Assembly (NCBI GenBank): GCA_964496205.1
Contig: CAZBXV010000066.1
Span: forward strand, 1-8,555
Length of the DNA stretch: 8,555 bases
Direction: 5' to 3'
Origin: CAYLHS01 sp964496205
GTDB taxonomy: Bacteria > Actinomycetota > Acidimicrobiia > Spongiisociales > UBA4744
Under the pieces are notes generated by a model, which was not told the DNA's origin, did not search any database, and was given only the letters and a program-made list of their open reading frames with translations. This document shows, piece after piece, positions 5,742 to 8,555 of the stretch (position 1 is the first letter of the stretch; every line of letters begins with the position of its first letter). Both the position numbers and the translations under genes were made by a program.

Positions 5742-6797
5742 CTAGGGGGCGGTCACCGTCACGTCAACGATGGTGTCTCCGCCGGCGCTCAGCGCTTCGT
5801 TGTAGACCGTGGAGGTCCAGTCGCCGAACATCGGGCCGTGCATGGCGGTGACACCGCTGTAGCCGTACGAGTTGACAGACATGAGGGTCCCGGTACCAGT
5901 GCTCTCGGTGAAATCCTGGAACCATGGCCCACCGGATGAGCCGCCGGTCATGTCGCAGGCCACCCGATACGTCAGATCGTTGTTGAGAGGGTCGGTGCCC
6001 AACGGTCCCTTGCAGTAGACGAGGTCGGTGCCCTTGTACTTCTTCGCAGCCGGGTATCCGAACAGCCACGTGTCCTGTGCCGGGGTCCCGACCGAAAACG
6101 AAATGTCCTGGGCCACTACGGCCTCCTCGACCAGCGTGTCGTCTTTGAAGCCACCCAACCCGAGCACGGCGAATCCGACATCGTTCAGCGTCGCCTGCGT
6201 GTTGAAGCCGCCGGCGTTCGCGAACCCGGCATCGACCACGAGCGATTCGGCAGTCCAACATCCAAACAGCGTCTGGTCACAGAATGATCCCGTGGTGTCG
6301 AGCTGGACAGGCGTCGCGTCGTAGTCGGGGATGAACATCCAGTTGGTCGCGAAAGCCCCATTGTCTTCGTCGTACACACAGTGGCCTGCTGTCAAGACGA
6401 TGGACCGGTCATTTGCCGTGTCGTTCACGACGCTGGCAGAACACACGTAGTAGGAGCTTCCCATCGAGAACAGGACCTTGCCTGTGGTCCCAGCGACCGC
6501 ACCGCCGCCGTTCCACGAGGACCCCGTGGTATCGCCGGTGCCCCCACCGCCGCCGCCTCCGCCTCCACCGCCGCCGTGACCCGGGTTGTCCGGCTTCTTG
6601 AGTTCGAAGCGCCCCGTGGCGGGGTCGAACACGAAGTCCCGCGGTACCGCTTGTGCGACCCGCTCGGGTGTCCAGAAATCGATGATGCGCTGATGCTCGG
6701 ACTGTGCCACCGAAGCCGCAGGTGCTGCAGCCGATCCTGCATACACCATCGCCGCAACCATCGAAAAGACGACGAGAACCAACCTGAGCTTCCTCAT
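5742..6797 (-). CDS. Secreted trypsin-like serine protease with polyglycine linker
   Basis: A 351-residue exported peptidase of the chymotrypsin/glutamyl-endopeptidase type (S1-like fold). It begins with a signal peptide: Arg-Lys-Leu-Arg, a hydrophobic core (about 5-20), then alanine-rich sequence with possible cleavage near 24-31. A propeptide-like stretch (about 32-72) is followed by 12 glycines in a row (75-86) and a Ser/Thr/Gly-rich link. The catalytic domain (about 100-351) shows LTAGHC (His139), LNDVGFAVL (probable Asp206) and GGSSGGPW (nucleophile Ser288). The residue before the nucleophile is Ser, not the Asp of true trypsins, as in many bacterial secreted members. Several Cys residues could form disulphides. 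I chose ATG 6797, not the TTG at 6845, because GAGGAGAGG (6807-6815) precedes it and the signal peptide starts there. The target protein is unknown. No membrane anchor or sorting signal is seen at the C terminus. Confidence 0.92.
   Translation of the reverse strand: MRKLRLVLVVFSMVAAMVYAGSAAAPAASVAQSEHQRIIDFWTPERVAQAVPRDFVFDPATGRFELKKPDNPGHGGGGGGGGGGGGTGDTTGSSWNGGGAVAGTTGKVLFSMGSSYYVCSASVVNDTANDRSIVLTAGHCVYDEDNGAFATNWMFIPDYDATPVQLDTTGSFCDQTLFGCWTAESLVVDAGFANAGGFNTQATLNDVGFAVLGLGGFKDDTLVEEAVVAQDISFSVGTPAQDTWLFGYPAAKKYKGTDLVYCKGPLGTDPLNNDLTYRVACDMTGGSSGGPWFQDFTESTGTGTLMSVNSYGYSGVTAMHGPMFGDWTSTVYNEALSAGGDTIVDVTVTAP
6540..6575 (-). repeat. GGN triplet tract encoding 12 glycines
   Basis: Twelve successive glycine codons lie in the protease gene between propeptide-like and catalytic parts. 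The tract is a mix of GGC, GGT and GGA codons rather than one repeated triplet, so selection for glycine is likelier than pure slippage, although length could vary between strains. Confidence 0.9.
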
Positions 6798-6806
6798 GTG
6801 ACCGTA

Positions 6807-6815
6807 CCTCTCCTC
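6807..6815 (-). promoter_or_regulatory. Ribosome binding site fixing the protease start
   Basis: On the minus strand, GAGGAGAGG ends nine bases before ATG 6797. It decides this start over the in-frame TTG at 6845, which would put 16 polar residues before the signal peptide. A TATAGT box (minus strand, 6828-6833) might be a -10 element giving the protease its own promoter, but no matching -35 is visible. Confidence 0.7.
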
Positions 6816-6848
6816 GGAAGGATGGCCACTATACGCGGGGCCCAAACG

Positions 6849-7112
6849 CTATGGGTGGTCTTTCTCGGGAGGTTCTCCCGATTCATCCTGTTCGGCTTCC
6901 GTCTTGTCTTCGACCCTCATCTCGATGACGTGGCGAATGCTGGGCTGGTAGATCTCCTCGAGTATGCCCAACGTGCCGACGTGCCTGGGTCTCGGATTGT
7001 GCTTGTTGTACACCCAGCCTCGCCTCCCTGCGTAGCGAAGGAACCGGGAGAGTCCGTAGAACAGGGCGGCGGTGCCAAGCAGCCACAGCACGATCTGGAG
7101 GATCGGATTCAC
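6849..7112 (-). CDS. Small single-pass membrane protein of unknown function
   Basis: An 87-residue protein starting at GTG 7112. The N terminus holds one hydrophobic segment (about 3-24, ILQIVLWLLGTAALFYGLSR), followed by positively charged residues (RRGW) and a hydrophilic, acidic tail. This suggests an inner-membrane protein with a cytoplasmic C terminus. The motif LEEIYQPSIRHVIEMR (about 51-66) recalls the 'F/YxPSxxH' block in small actinobacterial proteins such as DUF6191; that link is an impression, not a family assignment. The frame stays open far upstream to 8147, but that extension is antisense to two genes and is rejected. No clear Shine-Dalgarno sequence is seen. AAGAAT (7119-7124, minus strand), six bases before the GTG, could be a -10 box for a leaderless message. 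It ends 51 bases before the protease start on the same strand, so the two may share a transcript. Confidence 0.7.
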   Translation of the reverse strand: MNPILQIVLWLLGTAALFYGLSRFLRYAGRRGWVYNKHNPRPRHVGTLGILEEIYQPSIRHVIEMRVEDKTEAEQDESGEPPEKDHP

Positions 7113-7131
7113 ATGTTCATTCTTGCACCGT

Positions 7132-7158
7132 GGGAACAAAGCTGGACATATCAGTGTT
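7132..7158 (+). promoter_or_regulatory. Possible SigR/SigH-type (ECF) promoter ahead of the DoxX gene
   Basis: GGGAAC (7132-7137) is followed by exactly 18 bases and then GTT (7156-7158). This fits the GGAAY-N18-GTT pattern known for actinobacterial thiol-stress sigma factors such as SigR of Streptomyces and SigH of mycobacteria. Transcription would start near 7165, leaving a leader of about 20 bases that contains the ribosome binding site. A competing housekeeping reading is TTGCAC (7123-7128) with ACATAT (7146-7151). Confidence 0.35.
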
Positions 7159-7172
7159 TCAGAACGCAAGAG

Positions 7173-7178
7173 AAAGGA
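7173..7178 (+). promoter_or_regulatory. Ribosome binding site fixing the DoxX start
   Basis: AAAGGA ends seven bases before ATG 7186. It supports this start over the in-frame ATG at 7072, whose extra 38 residues would be polar and antisense to the small membrane protein gene. Confidence 0.7.
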
Positions 7179-7185
7179 ACTGGTC

Positions 7186-7683
7186 ATGAGCGCTCCCGAC
7201 CTCGCTCTCCTCATCCTCCGTCTGTGGCTGGGCACCGTGATGCTGGCGCACGGCGTGAACCATGCCCGAAGCCTGGAGGGAACCACAAAGTGGTTCGCGT
7301 CCAAGGGCTTTCCCCGGGCTCGACTCAACGCAAGGCTGTCTGCGGGCACCGAACTGGCAATCGGGCTCGGCCTGGTCACCGGACTCCTCACGCCGTTCGC
7401 AGCCGCAGGTGTCATAGCGACGATGACCGTCGCCTTCGGTTCTATCCATCGCTTCGCTGGTTTCTTCGTATTCCATCGCCCCGACGAGGGGTACGAGTAT
7501 GTCGTTACGCTGGCGGTTTCCGCATTGGCTTTGGCGACGCTTGGCCCCGGATCTCTGTCACTCGATGTGGCATTCCACGTCACGGTCGACGGATGGATCG
7601 GCTTGATCGTCGGGCTCGCCGGGTTCGCAGCAGGATTCGGACAGCTGGCCGCTTTCTGGCGCCGGCCGGAGGCTTCGTCGTGA
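7186..7683 (+). CDS. DoxX family membrane protein
   Basis: A 165-residue integral membrane protein of the DoxX family. It has four or so hydrophobic segments (about 5-23, 53-69, 71-88, 104-121) and a last one at about 135-157, with the family features LRLWLGTVMLAHGVNH (11-26), TELAIGLGLVTGLLTP (55-70) and FVFHRPDEGYEY (94-105). Family members include subunits linked to thiosulphate:quinone oxidoreductase in archaea, and a mycobacterial DoxX reported to act with superoxide dismutase and a thiosulphate sulphurtransferase against thiol stress. The exact role here is not known. The start is set by AAAGGA at 7173-7178. The stop TGA overlaps the GTG of the next gene by four bases (GTGA), so the two are probably translationally coupled. 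A possible thiol-stress promoter lies upstream. The residual +1 extension to 7072 is not coding. Confidence 0.92.
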   Translation: MSAPDLALLILRLWLGTVMLAHGVNHARSLEGTTKWFASKGFPRARLNARLSAGTELAIGLGLVTGLLTPFAAAGVIATMTVAFGSIHRFAGFFVFHRPDEGYEYVVTLAVSALALATLGPGSLSLDVAFHVTVDGWIGLIVGLAGFAAGFGQLAAFWRRPEASS

Positions 7684-8555
7684 ATGCCCCGAGGAATGCT
7701 CGAGCAGAAGCGACGTCGATACTTCCCGATGGCCACGAGGCACGAGTGTTGGAGCCGTCGCCGCCGGCGTCTACCGACCCGAAGTGGTTCGCCGACGACC
7801 CGACCGACCCGGCGAGCGCAACCGGAATCATCGTCACACCAATCGATGGAGAAGGGATCACATGGACAGAGTTCGTGAGCGCCCACCCCAACCTGACCGC
7901 CTACGCGACAGATCACTGGCTCGGCAATCTTCGGAGGCTTCGACCCCTGCCTGAAGAGTTCCAGAACACCCGTCTCACACTCCACCAGCTTGCCTACTTC
8001 GTGCTGGCCCCCAAGCGCTTCAGGGAAACGGGCAAGCTCGGACTTCGCTACACCCACCGCGGGTTCGGAACGCCGTTCTTCGGTGACGACGGGCAGGTCA
8101 GGATCGAGGGTGACCACATCGTCTTCCAGCAGGGGGCCCGAGCCCACACCTCCCCGATCTCAAGTGTGTCGTCTGCGGCAACCTTCGTCGGGATCCCCTA
8201 CGAAGAGCGTTGGTTCGAGGGTTTTCGAGATCCGCTCGATCTGACCAATCCAGAGAAGGAAATGGCCATCGATGCGGCAGCGGCCGACGCAATCGGCGAT
8301 CTGTTCGGCTTCGCTGCCTCCGTGTTGGAACAGGCGCGGCGAACTCCGGGGGCCGTCGATGTGAGTCGTGTCCAGCTGTGGCCGGAGCACTTCGACCTTG
8401 CATTCGAGATGGGGTCGGGCAATCGCCGAGCAAGCTACGGTGTGTCACCGGGGGACGGAACGCACGACGAACCCTATGTCTACGTCGCCGCCTGGGGCGA
8501 GATCGACCGAGAAGACACCTACTGGAGCGACACCTCCTTCAACGGCGCGAGTCTC
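7680..8555 (+). CDS. Conserved actinobacterial-type protein of unknown function, 3' end cut off by window edge
   Basis: I translated this by hand: 292 residues from GTG 7680, open to the right edge with no stop. I do not recognise a named domain. It looks like a soluble globular protein with no signal peptide or membrane segment. Conserved-looking blocks are WLGNLRRLRPLPEEFQNTRLTLH (starting near 80, quoted here only in part: LRRLRPLPEEFQ), KLGLRYTHRGFGTPFFG (119-135), VQLWPEHFDLAF (231-242), SYGVSPGDGTHDEPYVYV (252-269) and the end block YWSDTSFNGASL (281-292). The many Trp, His, Tyr and acidic residues in the C-terminal half suggest a binding or catalytic site, but no catalytic motif is certain. 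The N-terminal 30 residues are low-complexity, so a later start such as GTG 7746 is possible. The end block reads like a C terminus, so probably only a few residues are missing. It overlaps the DoxX stop by four bases. Confidence 0.85.
   Translation, partial: MNAPRNARAEATSILPDGHEARVLEPSPPASTDPKWFADDPTDPASATGIIVTPIDGEGITWTEFVSAHPNLTAYATDHWLGNLRRLRPLPEEFQNTRLTLHQLAYFVLAPKRFRETGKLGLRYTHRGFGTPFFGDDGQVRIEGDHIVFQQGARAHTSPISSVSSAATFVGIPYEERWFEGFRDPLDLTNPEKEMAIDAAAADAIGDLFGFAASVLEQARRTPGAVDVSRVQLWPEHFDLAFEMGSGNRRASYGVSPGDGTHDEPYVYVAAWGEIDREDTYWSDTSFNGASL

Noticed and set aside
6540..6575. Non-coding microsatellite or assembly error
   Set aside because: The frame runs through it cleanly from signal peptide to catalytic domain, and mixed glycine codons are used, so it is a real polyglycine segment.
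7684..7878. 64-residue plus-strand open frame after DoxX
   Set aside because: It is a shadow of the longer GTG-started gene in another frame, Arg-rich and without features.
7113..8147. Upstream part of a 432-residue minus-strand open frame (6849-8147)
   Set aside because: It is antisense to the DoxX gene and the following conserved gene, both with clear protein features. Its translation is low-complexity and Pro/Ser/Arg-rich. Only the last 87 residues look like a real protein.

Overview
The window is high-GC DNA, roughly 60-65% by eye, with an actinobacterial look. It carries an MMPL-family exporter, a two-TM-module sensor kinase with a NarL/LuxR-type regulator, a DUF1684 protein, a DoxX protein, TTG and GTG starts, and mixed Shine-Dalgarno and SD-poor starts. 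A lineage such as the Acidimicrobiia is a guess; no rRNA or marker gene is present to settle it. No tRNA, rRNA, CRISPR array, insertion sequence, prophage or integrase was seen. Coding density is high and the longest non-coding gap is about 240 bases.

Layout, left to right. (1) The 5' part of an ABC transporter ATPase lies on the minus strand and runs off the left edge. (2) An unusual compound array of short tandem repeats (five 8-mers, then six 7-mers, all built on a TCAG core) separates it from a divergent DUF1684 gene, and the array runs into that gene's annotated start. (3) A 737-residue MMPL/RND-type exporter lies on the minus strand, tail to tail with the DUF1684 gene. (4) A 238-base divergent control region holds two adjacent inverted repeats and an inverted pair of CGTACGTT 8-mers. 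(5) On the plus strand a membrane histidine kinase and its response regulator overlap by 10 bases. (6) A hairpin serves as a shared, bidirectional terminator. (7) On the minus strand are a secreted trypsin-like protease with a 12-glycine linker and, just upstream of it, an 87-residue single-pass membrane protein. (8) Divergent from that pair, on the plus strand, is a DoxX-family membrane protein followed by a 4-base-overlapping gene for a conserved protein of unknown function that runs off the right edge.

How the genes may work together. The clearest unit is the kinase/regulator pair facing the MMPL exporter. It has the geometry of a sensor system controlling its own efflux pump, and the inverted repeats between them are the natural candidates for regulator binding. 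The second unit is the DoxX gene coupled to the unknown gene. Upstream of it is a match to the GGAAY-N18-GTT promoter type used by thiol-stress sigma factors of the SigR/SigH group, which fits the known link of some DoxX proteins to thiol/oxidative stress. Neither unit is a clearly new system. The items that most deserve a second look are the TCAG array, the DoxX-unknown pair with its possible stress promoter, and the operator-like repeats in the exporter/kinase control region.
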